NCBI GenBank assembly: GCA_907163375.1
Contig: CAJQUW010008675.1
Span: 1 to 64,000, forward strand
Direction: 5' to 3'
DNA length: 64,000 bases
Source of the DNA: Prostheceraeus crozeri
Taxonomy: Eukaryota > Platyhelminthes > Polycladida > Euryleptidae
Shown here: positions 21,780 through 33,712 of the stretch, one piece after another
Numbering within the stretch: the first letter of the stretch is position 1
Layout: each line of letters opens with the position of its first letter
Translations under genes and position numbers: made by a program
The notes under the pieces: generated by a model
The model's database searches: none
Seen by the model: only the letters and a program-made list of their open reading frames with translations
Told to the model about the DNA's origin: nothing

Positions 21780-22760
21780 ACTTTAGCATTACCCCTGACG
21801 ATTTTGATAAGTGCTTAAGATTTGTTACTTACAATTATGAAATAGGTTTTAATGATAGAATATATTTACAAGTAGCTGGAGTCCCAATGGGAGCTTACTA
21901 TACTCCACCGTTGCTGTGATTTATGAGGTATTTCGAAAACATTGCGCTTGCTACTCTTTAGAAGAAAACTATTTACCCTAAAATGTATAAGCGATACATC
22001 GATGATGTAATCATGTGACCGTTCCTTAGAGATAGCAGTACATTTAATACCATTTTGAATGCTTTTAGGCGAAATTATGTTTAACAAAACGTATTAGTTT
22101 CACATTAGAAATTCCTCACAAAAAAATTACTCAATTTCCTAGACAACGAGTGTCTGGGATCGAAAATGATAAAATGAGAATTACAACACATTTTACTGAG
22201 AAGGTATGTTCAAGACAACTGTTGCTAAATACAACCCAGCTGGGTTCCGAACCATGTTAAAAGAAATTTTATAAGTAATTCGATTAATACAGCTAAAATT
22301 AGATGCAGGTCAGAAGCTGATAAAATTGAAGCAACAGAAGGGATAAAGGAAAAGTTAAAGAAAAATGGTTATAATGATAAAGACTGCAATCGTAAACATA
22401 AAAATAATCGTAATAAAATAAAACTACAATAAGTAATTTTTTACTTGCAACTTAATGCTTACTTTCGTCAGCGATAGTATGAATAGAAAAATTAACTCTC
22501 TCATAAATAAATATGATCTTAACCTAAAACTTAGTTAACACAAGCAGTAAAATATTCAAGGATGTTTTTCACAATAAAAGTAGGATTTCTAAACATGATG
22601 ATTGTGAAGGTCTATGACTGTCTTACCGTCTGAGTATAATTGTAATGTTAGTAGTGTCGTGTGCGAGTTTGTATGTAAGGATGTAGTGTGATGGGGATTA
22701 TATCGGTAAAACTTATAGAGCCTTCCACTCCACAGGTATTTAGAACATCGGCGGATCATT
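21780..22760 (+). pseudogene. PLE fragment: RT palm and GIY-YIG
   Basis: The plus strand reads DRIYLQVAGVPMGAYYTPPL, the G.PMG segment of reverse transcriptase, then YPKMYKRYIDDVI, the palm motif. Near 22300 is KIRCRSEADKIEATEGIKEK. At about 22660-22750 follow CEFVC...DYIGKTYRAF and EHRRIII, the Penelope-type GIY-YIG domain. Domain order and spacing are those of a PLE 3' half. It is heavily decayed and belongs to a lineage distinct from the pair at 3.8-6.6 kb. No terminal repeat or target duplication could be read. Confidence 0.75.
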
Positions 22761-22853
22761 ATTTAATAAAAAAGACGATAAAAGACGTGGTACGCTAAAA
22801 GAGCGTTGATTGTGACAGTGGAGCCTTGTTGACTTTGATGTGGAAATTCTTGA

Positions 22854-23144
22854 ATGCGTGAAGATATTGCGCTGTTGGCAAGACCGTTGTTGAATCGATG
22901 TAGTGAGCTGTCGCAGTCACCTAGAATTCGATTGTTTAATAGTATCACTTTGCCGGAAAACGGAAGAAGAGACGACCTGTCTAATTCCTGTGGTCGCAGT
23001 GGTGGCAGAAGTTCGCACGGCATAGAAGATTTGATGGATTTAACTGTGCTACAGATTAATAAAACGCTTCTCGTTTATAAAGGGTCGATGACCCGCGAAC
23101 CGTCTCGAGTCATAAATTTGTACATACATGTATATTGTTTTTAG
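22854..23144 (+). other. Open frame beside the PLE fragment
   Basis: This 96-codon frame directly follows the GIY-YIG remnant and is probably its 3' flank rather than a gene. A 23-bp word in it (22965-22987, AGAAGAGACGACCTGTC and on) recurs inverted at 27647-27669 with weaker similarity beyond. That suggests a dispersed repeat, perhaps the tail of the same element type. Confidence 0.25.
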
Positions 23145-23314
23145 CCTTCGGCTAACTAAATGGAAGAGCATAGTATTTTAACCGTGTGTATAGCCAAAGT
23201 TGTATGAGTTTCAACTTTTCTGAAGACTTCGTTATAAGTCAATATCCAAACTGGATTGTGTATTCGACGCTTATTCATTTCATGCACATATACGCCGGAA
23301 TAATATTTTGTTGT

Positions 23315-23342
23315 CATGTGTTTGTGTTAACACAAACACATG
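23315..23342. repeat. Perfect 28-bp palindrome centred on TTAA
   Basis: CATGTGTTTGTG-TTAA-CACAAACACATG is perfectly self-complementary. Weaker pairing continues outward (ATAATATT against AATATTAT), giving a stem of about 50 bp in total. No flanking gene explains it. Confidence 0.75.
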
Positions 23343-23464
23343 AACACGAATATTATATGTTGTTGTTATTATTATTTATATTAGTTGGTAATGCACAAGT
23401 CAATTCAGCTCAGTCAGAGCATGTCCCGTAGGAAGACTGAATTGCATCTCAGATGCCATTGAGC

Positions 23465-23577
23465 GGGATGCATTATTTTGGGCATGCATTGGAGGGGGAT
23501 GCAGTCCAAGATAAATAAGGATTCTACAGATGCAGCTATGTGGCGAGATGCATGCCGTAAAATAATGCATCCGGAAT
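23465..23577. repeat. Short inverted-repeat unit with GATGCATT arms
   Basis: GGGATGCATTATTTTGGGCA near 23466 pairs with TGCCGTAAAATAATGCATCC near 23555. The GATGCA word appears several more times in between. It looks like a small MITE-type hairpin. Confidence 0.5.
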
Positions 23578-23741
23578 AGCATTCTGGGATGAAGTGTGCA
23601 CGTCAGACATATCATGCCCAAAAATATTGCAATCCAAATACAGTAAGTCCAACTTCTACATTGTTGACACTTACCTACTGGTGGCATTTGCATATTTGCC
23701 GAAAAATCAAAAGTATCTATTATTCCAATCAGCAGGATATT

Positions 23742-24230
23742 TTAACAGGAAATGTTATAAAGTTTGTTACAAAAGTTGCCGATTATAACCTTTCGTGGAA
23801 GAGTATCAGTCCCTAGCTTAATATCGACTAACTCTTGCTCACTTCTTCGGCTGACACTGCCCGGAAATTTCACGGAACCCATTGCTTGAAATGAAGGAAA
23901 TTGAACATAACAATCAAAATCATCCGACGAGTAAGCTAGCGAGAAAATGTATTTCACTTTTTCGAGTATTACATGTACCCTGCCCATGTGTCTGTGATTA
24001 ACATCTACTCCCAATTCAGATCATGCTTGGAAATTTCTGTCTCCTCACCAAATAAACCTGCAGGCCTCCCATTTTCTACAAATGGTTCCGATTGGCCATT
24101 CATTGTTCTGGCTTTAACCAGAAGAAGTACATGGAAGCATGTGCTTCACATAATCAGCCAAGTTTTCCGAGAGCTGGAAATTGATAGGTGTTCAATCCGT
24201 GACATTTCCGACATGTGATTGAATTCCAAA
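23742..24230 (-). other. Possible coding remnant, unidentified
   Basis: Minus-strand frames are unusually protein-like (VILEKVKYIFSLAYSSDDFD, and upstream VENGRPAGLFGEETEISKHD) but broken by stops and frame changes. I do not recognise the family. It could be a mobile-element pol or gag-like remnant or a host pseudo-exon. No neighbour clarifies it. Confidence 0.25.
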
Positions 24231-24239
24231 ACCTATCAT

Positions 24240-27200
24240 GTACTTCATTAAAGGCGAGACAAATTGTGTGTGAAAATTTTTTCACCTAATGATGTCATAG
24301 CATGTATCGAGATGAATGTATTTTGTGGTTAGTCATTGATGAATCAGAAAATGCTATAATCTTCAGGTTTATAAATCATCGAGCTCAAATTAATGCAGTG
24401 GGCTCTATTAGTATTTTTCGAAATAATGTCGAGTGTTTTGCAGCACTCCTATTATAAGTAACATTCAATAGATTTCTCACTCTATCTCAAAATCATAACA
24501 ACTGCTCTTAATCTACTCCCTCTACTTCCTGTCTCATCATTTACTAGTCCTCCTTTTCTTAGTATTACACTCTCATCATATGGAGTAACACTAACTGCAT
24601 TCTAATCTAACTAATTGACCTAAGCAAAACCTACATGGAAGCGCTAATAAGACCTAAACTAATTTTCTTAGATTTTCTATGCAATTCGTTCCAGCTATAA
24701 TGAAAAATTGAAATCACAACAGAATTCAATAGACTTCATTCGCACCGAGTTGACCATTCCAATGCATGTTTGACTACTTGTGCCGGATCTCACTCAACAT
24801 TATCCTAGATACTCTTTCTAAAAAATACCAAACATGCTACACTCATTCCTCAAAAGCATTGTGTTAGGCCTGCCCTATAACCTAGCCCTACGATGAACAC
24901 TCTGGTTAGCTTTGGCGAAGCCATTCTCTTCATCATTTAGTTTTCTATATTCTCTCTGAATATGAGAGCGAGTTTCAGAAACTCCTTACGTAGAACAAAT
25001 AAGCTTAAAAGGCCTAATAAAGATGATTTTTCATACAAATTATCTGAATCACAATGAAGGTCTTAGGAATAAGGAGATCGAAAGTGCGGGAAAATGTTTG
25101 AGAAACTGGGCACATGATATTTTGCATTAAAACTTTTCATTCATGACTGCTTTTATATATAGGTTCACTGTAGGTCAGATTTTTCTATACTTTGGTTGTT
25201 CTGCTAGGCCATTGCGCTTGCTGCTGATACTAATCTAGGACAGCTTTTTTAAAAAAGCACGACATGATTAAGAGGCAACAAAGATCCGCGAACTGGTAGT
25301 GATAATATAGTGTGGTAAGCAAAACCCGTTTTGATGGAAAATCCTGGAGAGAAATGCGGACTATTAAAAGTTCGTGAACGCCTGATCAATATTGAAAGTT
25401 TTGAGATCCATGCCCTAATAGCAGGTACCAATATGCAAATGGCAAAGCAGATGATTGAAACCAAAATGATAGGGAATGGGATAAATGTAAACTTAGTAAA
25501 CAATTTCACTATGCAGGAGTCAGTGCTCATATAAGAGGCTAACAAGTGCTAAACAAGCAACAACGGAAGGTAATGAAAAGACCGAGGCATTCAGTTACGA
25601 ACTAGACCTTGGTGTAATAATAGTGTTTTTGGTATATAAACTTAAGTGGGTTTCATAAAATATTTCACAGCCGCGTAATCCAAAATAAGGAAACTTTATT
25701 TCGCAATTATACAACATACAGCTGAATCAAATAATAAAATTCCTAAAAATCAAACATCATTCGTCAGAAGTTTAATCAGAAAATTCTATCACTTAAAGAT
25801 CCTCATTTTTAGTTAAGGGACGAAAAGCCAAGTACGCATAACAATACATTGAACCCAGCTTGGTGTGGCAGCCAGGAATGAAAATTGTACTTTCTTTCTA
25901 TTTTTCGGTGCCAAATGTCCCTTAGACTGATACATTTTACAGAAATTGCACTCAACAATTTTGCTTATACAAAAAAATTTGTCAATATTTAATGAATGGT
26001 CCCACCCCCCTGTTTAGCAATTGCAATTTAATTAAACTTACTTACTGAAGGATTACAAAATGGTTTTATAAAGTCACAAAAGAATAATAATCCTCCATAG
26101 ATACTGAATTTCCTCATAATTAATACTTAGGAGTGCAAGCAAGTGTTTTATAAGATCATTTGTAAAACCATAATATACCGTACTTCAGCCAGCTTGCATA
26201 TCTAGCACTTGATTGCTATGCGATATTCGCATTCTGACACTTTATTTGTTTATTTTTAATCTTATTAGCAAACGTGTTGATGCTATTATCTCGCTTCTCT
26301 TACACACATGCTTCTTAGTCATCAAATGAAATAAAAATCCTGCATGTTTCTGACATCTTTTTGTCTGTCACCGACACCTGATTTTACATAAGCAGCTTGT
26401 ATTTTTGCCCTATTCTTCAGTATTTTCTTGACTGGCTATTGTCTTTGAAGCAGATTGAAAATCCCAGGTAAATATATTTTCGAAAAACCACCATTTGTAA
26501 TCGTTAAACCTATTGGATTTTCGCAAGCTTTATACGAGCCGCTGATCTGCTTAGTCATAATCATGAAAAGTGAATTTTGTGTGTCTGGAGTACAAACTGA
26601 AACATTGCATTCATAGGGAAATCGCTCACATGCTTGCGAATTCCTGTCTTCCTTCTAACTTGAAAATACTGTTCCACGACAATTCGATCGTCATATTCGT
26701 GATCGTGATATGCCAAGATGACTTGGGCTGAATTTTCGTATCACCGAAAATTTGCATGCAATCAACCCTCGCCTAAAACATTTTCATTGGTACATGCATG
26801 CATGAGATTTCCATTTGTATCTGTTGCATCAATAGATCTGTGATTGTATTCATTTTGCAAACTTCTTTCACATGAACTTTCAGTGAGCGTCAGTTGCTTC
26901 ATGTCACTTCATGTATTCAATTATACAACACTTAATGTCATGTCTCTTGCGATAACAGTAATACAAGGAGTGGTTAGAGGGTTCTTATTTCTTTAGTGGG
27001 TTGTTTGTAAAGCAAAAGATGAAATATTTAAATGAATATAATGAGACGCTATTTGTCTGCAATAAATCTCAATGCGAAACCCGTCTATTGCCTGAATAAA
27101 GATAGTAGTATGCATTTGTCATAAGGGACAACTGGAATATGGCATTGAAAAATGTTTTAGTGAGGTGAGCAGGAGTAGCCTCATTCTAAAAGGCGCCATG

Positions 27201-28490
27201 CTTTAGGATTATTTTATTGTGTTACGAATATGTGGTCTTGCTTTAGGAGGTGATTGTCCAGCTCGCTTTTGGTGATTGGTTTTACAGCTGGAGGCGACTC
27301 ACCGCGAGTATGGCTTGTGCGCTACATACCCTTCGATTGAATCTTAAAGCAATAACAACAAAACACACAAGCCTCATTGGGCACCTACATCATAATTCGC
27401 AATGCATCATTGTCTTTTTCACTTGTCGATGGTCTTTGAGGTCATAGAATGACCGAGATGAGTTTCATGAATATAGCATTATTGACCCTCGGCATCTTAG
27501 AAAGGCATATGATGTATGTGCGTATTCAAATATATCACTGGATTTTTCAGGGACAGTAATATCAGACATAGGCGAGGCTGCATAGCCTCCTATGTAATGC
27601 TATCAAATGTAGCCTCTTGAGAAATGGCATCAATATTGCAATCACAGAATTAGACAGGTCGTCTCTTCTCTGTTTGGCTAGAAAGGAAACATTGGAACAT
27701 GTAACGTAAATGAAATGGCACAATCTACTGACATAATACCATAGCAATCGAACGATGACCAGCAAGTTCAACATTAAACACGCCAAATTGTGCGAAGTTT
27801 CAGTGACTGTTATCAACCGGATCACATAGCAAAGAGACACAGACGATGTCAAGTTCTGCAGAGAAGTTTGTGAACGTTTTTTTCGTGTGCCTGCTAACTT
27901 TTTAAAAAATGATCGCAGGGCCTAACATTATCGAGAAAACTTTTGCGCAATGATCTGAATTCTTCGAATCTGAAGGAATCGTGGCGATCGGAGCATTTTG
28001 AAGGAATTCAGACCAATCCGCAAGCGACGCACGACTATTTTTCCTATCTCTGTAAGGTACTAAAAATTTCTTTTTGCCCACTTATTAAGTTCCTGCATGT
28101 GCCATTTGTTTAAATCAGTTTGCACTTCTAGCAAAGTGATGCGATTAAACAATATAATTCTGTGATTGCAATTATTGATCACTGATAGTCACAGACAGTG
28201 GAGAGATGAAGAAATCTTTGATTGACTTTTATTAAAGTTTCAAAAAAGTCTCGTACAGAATTTCTTACTCGTTTTCTAAAGCGATTTTTCATAGGATTCT
28301 AGCATAGTTTGACGTTTCTCTTGGGTACAATTGTATCAAATCCCCAGACACTTTCCCTCTTCACTCGAATTTTCAAAAAATGTATGATTCCCCCGTCTGG
28401 TGGTCCTAATTAATAATACGGTACTCTTTTTCTAAGCTCGGTCTGACTTACAGAATCCAGAGCTTACAGAATCAAAAATTTAAACATATT
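24240..28490. other. No gene recognised
   Basis: The open frames at 25249-25545 and 27562-27852 lack recognisable motifs. An inverted match to 22965-22987 sits at 27647-27669. The rest is A+T-rich unique-looking sequence with no clear terminal repeats. Confidence 0.4.
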
Positions 28491-28491
28491 T

Positions 28492-29152
28492 CTGCGATAG
28501 AGAGCGATTTGCTTTATCTGGGGGTGCAGAAACACGGTAAAGAAAGATAAGAAATGAGGTCAGCAGAGTGTAGCAGAAAATCTTACCTTTCAACTAAGGA
28601 TTGCAAGTTTGCACACTTCAAATTTGGCATCAAATTTGCAAATTTGTAATTTTTAAGGCTTTTAACGATGCACTATGACACTATGTAGTCTACCATTCAG
28701 CTGATCAAGGAAATTTATGAACCGCAATATAATGCAAGTCCCTACAAGTCTTCAAGGAAAAATTGCGATCCCCTATGGGGCTTTCTTGACTGAAAGTTCA
28801 ATTTTTTAATGCATTTTCCATTAGTATCTTTTGCCCGAATATCCATTAGATTTTCTTTACAGTGACAGGGCTAGTATAGCATTTGACATCAATGGTAAAC
28901 TATGCATTGACGTGTGTCTGGGTGCATTGGTCGTACTTGCCATGTTTACATGCAAATACAATGATATCGATCGTGGTTTTTAGAGCTGCAAAATTGATAC
29001 ATAGCCTTAAAAATACAAATTGAAAGTTTGCAAACTGAAAAAGCCCAAAAAGTACTGATTTTCCTTATAACTCCTGCTACTTCATTTCCTCACTCTTTCT
29101 TTACCGTTTCTTCTGCAACCACTACATAATGCAGATCGCCAGCGATCCGCAG
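28492..29152. mobile_element. 661-bp fold-back element
   Basis: The left arm starts CTGCGATAGAGAGCGATTTG and the right arm ends CGCCAGCGATCCGCAG. The arms pair imperfectly for about 170 bp, sharing GCAGAAACACGGTAAAGAAAG against GCAGAAGAAACGGTAAAGAAA and CAAATTTGTAATTTTTAAGG against CAATTTGTATTTTTAAGG. The centre is non-coding. Arm divergence suggests age. I could not read a target duplication. Part of the centre resembles 10908-10955. Confidence 0.65.
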
Positions 29153-31365
29153 GGCAATATTACAAATTTTGATGCTGTAAGATATCTACAAGGAGCGATC
29201 TTAGAGAAAGATACCCCTATTATTATTTAGGACCCTCCAAGACAGGGAAGCAAGACAGTTTTGAAAATTCGTGTGACTGAGAAAAGTGTCGGGGATGTGC
29301 TACAATTGCACTATAGAGAAAACGTGGAAACTATTGTTAAATTATGAAAAATACGCTTAGAAAAGTAATCAATTTTGTACGAGGGGGGTTTCTTTGTGAA
29401 CAGCGTACAATGCACTATTCAAGCATCATAGCAATTCTTTCAAGGTTGCCTGGCGTAAATCGGAAATCTGCAATTTATGTCGGCCAATTTCAATGCATTT
29501 TCAATGAAGCTACAACTTCCATTCATGACTTCCGTTTTCGTATATCTATCTTAAACATCATCATTCCAATGCTATTACCCGTTCATCGATGGACAACATC
29601 ACAAGTGTATTTTTGTCTAGTTCATGCATGAATAGAAATTGCAACTATATGTCACCGGGCACAAATTCGGAGATATCCTCGTGCGCTACGTGCCCTCGAA
29701 TATCTTCCAGTTTATGCCCTCGACAGAAAGCTATATAATTCCTATATTATATGCCCGCAAATTTCACATAGAATTCTCACCATACCAGATAGCCATGAAC
29801 CTTCGCCCGTCACTCCAGCTTTAGAATCGATAAATGAATGAATTGGTAAATGGATGTTTGAAATCACTTTTTATATAGAAATCTGAATTTCAAATCCTCA
29901 CATTTGAAGACTCACATTTGAACATTCATAGACTTTCAAACTTTTCATGAATTATCATCCATTGATACAGCGACTTTCATAGACTTTAATAAAAGTCTAT
30001 CAATAATTGCAATATTAATGCACTTCTCAAGAGTTACACACAATAGCATTGCATAGTAGGCTAACCAGCCTCGTCATGCGGATGTTGGTGATAGAGAAAT
30101 CCTGGTCTGAAGATGGAAATTTCTAATGCGTGTGTTGTTAACTCATCACTTACAGCCATCATTGTGCTCATACAAATGCCATGCACTAGATCGAGATCTT
30201 TCCTAATGCTTGGACAAGAAAACCAGTCTGAATTGAGACATACCAATACATGGTATTCAATTCCAAGATGGAAATTTCGTCCTGGTGCTCTACTTACTCC
30301 AATAATAGAATAACAATGTTTTTGGCCATGACAGGTACCTTTAATGAAAAAGTCGGACACATCAATTGCGCGTTAGCACAAAGGAAGTGGAAGTTGTCCT
30401 TTATATAAAGGAGCTGTTTCTTGTTATGGCCGGATTGCATCAGACGCAATGAATCTTCAAGTCAGGACAAGAAAGCGAGAATTAGCAGCTCTTCATCTTT
30501 TGTTGAGCATTGTGGACGTCTTTTGTACCCGAAACACTTTATTCTCAGTGCAATTGTCGAAATTCAACAATGATCCCGTAGAGATGTGACACTAATTTAT
30601 ACCTGTTGTAGATACTCAGAATTTTTTCATTAGATGAAAGGTAATTTATTTCTCTACAAACTAAGAGCGCCTGACAATGCAATAGCTGTGTCATTTCCTA
30701 TAAATCCTAAAATCCTGTGTTTCGAATCCGCTGTGCAAATGTGTTCTTTGAATCAACTTAAGCGATGAAGTTTCAGAAAGGCAATCTTAGAAATTGATGG
30801 CAGCATCGAATCTTCTGAAATAAAAGAGGAACTTCTGAATAGAAGACTTAACCATAGAAATCCGACTTCCCCTTCGCGACTGAGATTAGAATGGACAGCG
30901 CCGATTGTTAGATCTTTAACCATATCAGGAACGGGAGATTTTAGTACTATATATGCATATCACATATACATACATGCACATGTACTCATTTTGGGAGATA
31001 AGATGAATGTGTATGTTAACAATCTTGGATTGCACATGCGTAGATTTTATGTAAAATGAATACAGAAACATTAATATCAATAACCAATTTACTGTAAATA
31101 AAACAATATTTTTATCGAATGCTTCTATATAATGGCAATAATCGTGAACTTGTGATAAAGTGCACTAAAACTTTTGGGTTCGTATTACGTCCGATCGGTA
31201 ACACGGTTAACCGCCATTGAATGCTGCCGGTTGTCAGAAAAACAAATGTTCACAACGTTCATAAAAAAACCGTTTTAGTTCTCTAGCCTTATGAGTGTGG
31301 GATTTCTGTGGGTTTTACCACATTTATCCCTCCGTCCACTACCATCATCTCACCTATATCTGCCC
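29153..31365. other. No gene recognised
   Basis: The open frames at 29344-29824 and 30061-30360 do not resemble any family I know and show no splice context. Nothing else of note. Confidence 0.35.
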
Positions 31366-31369
31366 ACTG

Positions 31370-31925
31370 CAGGGCGGAAGTTGCGTCAGTATGGCACTAT
31401 CCACCACCTTCTGTCCTCCGGATAATTGTGGCCAATTAATTGTGTCCGCAGAACACTCAATTTCTTTCATTCCACTTTCTTGGGCGGGCTTCCCTACTTC
31501 GTTTTCTTCCCCATGGTTTCCATGTGGCTGATCTCGGGGTCCATCTACTGTTCATCCATCTGGCGATCTGTCCTGCCCACTCGCCACTTTCTTGCCTTCA
31601 CCATTTGTATGCGTCTCCCCCTGGCCTTTGTCCATTCCTGGCACCTATTTTGTTCGTCCTCCTGTCAGTGAATGTTATCTCAAAAGTCCTCTCTCCCATC
31701 ATTATTTGTTAGCTCTGAACTTCGTTCCGCTAGCTGTGTCCGTTGTCCCAAGTTTCGGCGGCGTAGATTAATGTTGGTATTACACATGACTCGAGTACCT
31801 TCCGCTTTATGTGATAGGCCAGACTGCTGGTGAAAATGTATCGATGTTTGTTGAAAGCTTCACACGCTATTCCTAACCTCCTCGATGCTTCCTTCTCTTG
31901 ATTCATTGAGGCTGAATCGCTGTCC
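31370..31925 (-). pseudogene. LINE 3' end, RTE-like
   Basis: The minus strand reads EASRRLGIACEAFNKHRYIF, then LAYHIKRKVLESCVIPTLIY followed by AAETW. Further on come ARKWRVG, QIARWMNSRWTPRSATWKPW and a KWN motif. This is the C-terminal region of LINE ORF2, in the order KRKV..CV.P.L.YG.ETW, W.GH.AR...RW, GRPP..W. It is closest to the RTE-like type. Only the tail is present and the frame shifts at least twice, so it is a 5'-truncated dead copy. Open frames on the plus strand at 31295-31712 are mirror readings of it. Confidence 0.75.
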
Positions 31926-32033
31926 GAGATATATAATAATAATAAGTGTATATTTTGTGAAAATGAAAATCAAAGAAAAAGTCAAGCTGCACATAAAGCA
32001 GTTAAGATGGTTGAAGGTCGCAAAGCTCCCGAG

Positions 32034-33460
32034 TTAAGAAGTGAAGTATAAATGGAAGAATGTCTTTCTTCTCTTGGAAGTCCGGTGTAAGTTGACTGTA
32101 TACTGGCTTCTAAATTTTCTTGGGATGCGAGAGTGTAAACAGTGCTGCTTCATTTTCGATATCTTGAGGAACAGAGATTTGCTTAGGGTATTTCGACGTG
32201 CAGAAATTTCATTTTTGTGACAATTGCAAGTTCTTTCGTTGCACGACCATAGTAATAGTTCAAATATCATTCGAGTCTCGGTTATCCAATCTCTTGAAGT
32301 TGCTTTGAGAGGCTTTTAATTGATTCCCACGAAGACGGGACAGGCGTATTCAATGATAATATCTTACAAGGTATAGATCCGATGCAGTTCTCTTCCTTTG
32401 TATAACAATCTCTAAGGCGACCAAAATTGAAACCGCTGATTGACTTTGGTACGATCATCTTTGTGTGGACTTCCAATCCAATTTGCTATCAAGAACAACC
32501 CCAGTAAGCAAATGTTCGTGTACTTGTGGCAAGCGGTGTTTGAATGGGGGCGTGTGTTCGGTTTAGTGAACAGAAGTAAACTCGATTTGTTTCATGTCAC
32601 ATGATGAGCTGGTTGACGTTGCATCCAAATTAATATTTTCAATTTCTGTCTGAATGCTCTCTCCTCTTGAATCTCCAATGCAACTTGTTCGAGCCGAAGG
32701 GAATTATTAGTTCACGTCATCAGCATATTTGACGTGCAGACGCCAGTCGTTTTAGAGGCAAAATCGCCAATAAGGCAAAAAACAGGAGGGAGCGAGTACG
32801 GAACCTTGGGGCAACATCCTGCGTCATATGATTAAACTTCTGATAGTTCAGATCCAATTCTTATGCGGACCGTGCGCCCTTCAAGATAGTTATGGATCCA
32901 GGTTAGTAATCCATTCGAAAATTTATTTGTTCTAACCGCTTATGACATGGTCGAGATTTATTACGAAGATCGAATGCACGAGACAGGTCAAAGCTGGAGG
33001 AGAGCAGTGCTCCAAAATTCGTCTTAATTCGTCTATCATCGGGCTTACTTATCCACAAACGGCTACCAAAAGCGTTGTCGTCCGAATGTTGGCGGCAAAA
33101 TCCATTTTGTCCAATTCCATAAGTCTTTTATAAATTAATGTCGCCCATATTTTCAATACAACTTCTTCCGAAAACTTTTGCAGGAACGAGAAGGAGGATG
33201 GGTGATGTTTCGCATTTTTACCAAACATTCCGGAGGTTGGTTTTCGGAACACAGGTGATTTATAGCCATGTTTCCCCCACTATAGAGGAACATTTTTCTT
33301 GATGGACTTGTTGAATATCGTGTGATAGTGCTTTGCTAATAAATCTGCCATCTCCCTTGTAAATCCTTGTTTGAATACCGTCAGATCCTGTAGATTCTTT
33401 ACGACACACGTTTTGAGAGAATATCAAACACTCTTGTTCTTCTACATGAAATGCCAAGTC
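32034..33460 (-). pseudogene. LINE reverse transcriptase (CR1/L2/Jockey type)
   Basis: Minus-strand pieces appear in the expected order. STGSDGIQTRIYK (about 33380) is the GPDGI motif. TTLLVAVCG (about 33060) follows FSEEVVLKIWATLIYKRLME. WIHNYLEGRTVRIRIGSELS is at about 32880, LPQGSVLAP at about 32800 and the catalytic KYADDV at 32711-32736. Then comes a C-terminal region ending in SKMKQHCLHSRIPRKF near 32100. YADD and PQGSVL identify a non-LTR reverse transcriptase, and the C-terminal CLH.L.P segment fits the CR1/L2/Jockey group. Multiple stops and frame changes are present. Confidence 0.8.
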
Positions 33461-33712
33461 AAATCGATGCTCGGTGAGTCCGACTCCTTATATTGATAAC
33501 GGGTTTCGTGGACGTAGCAAGAAGTCATCAGGGAGAGCTTTAATTAAATCCGTATAGCGACCCAAATTTCCATTAGTCAGTTGAGCAATCCCGTTTTTAA
33601 TTCTTTGGCTTCACTTCCGCTTTGACCAAGGCCCATAGACCTCTTTGTTGAACTCCTTAGTGTTGTTGGCCCATATTGTCTTTGCTTTGGATATTCTTCT
33701 TAGTCTTGCGTT

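Noticed and set aside
29131-29345. Open reading stretch starting MQIASDPQGN
   Set aside because: It begins inside the fold-back element's terminal repeat and is broken by a stop. No family resemblance.
31295-31712. Three overlapping plus-strand frames of about 80-90 codons
   Set aside because: They are mirror readings of the minus-strand LINE tail, which shows real motifs.
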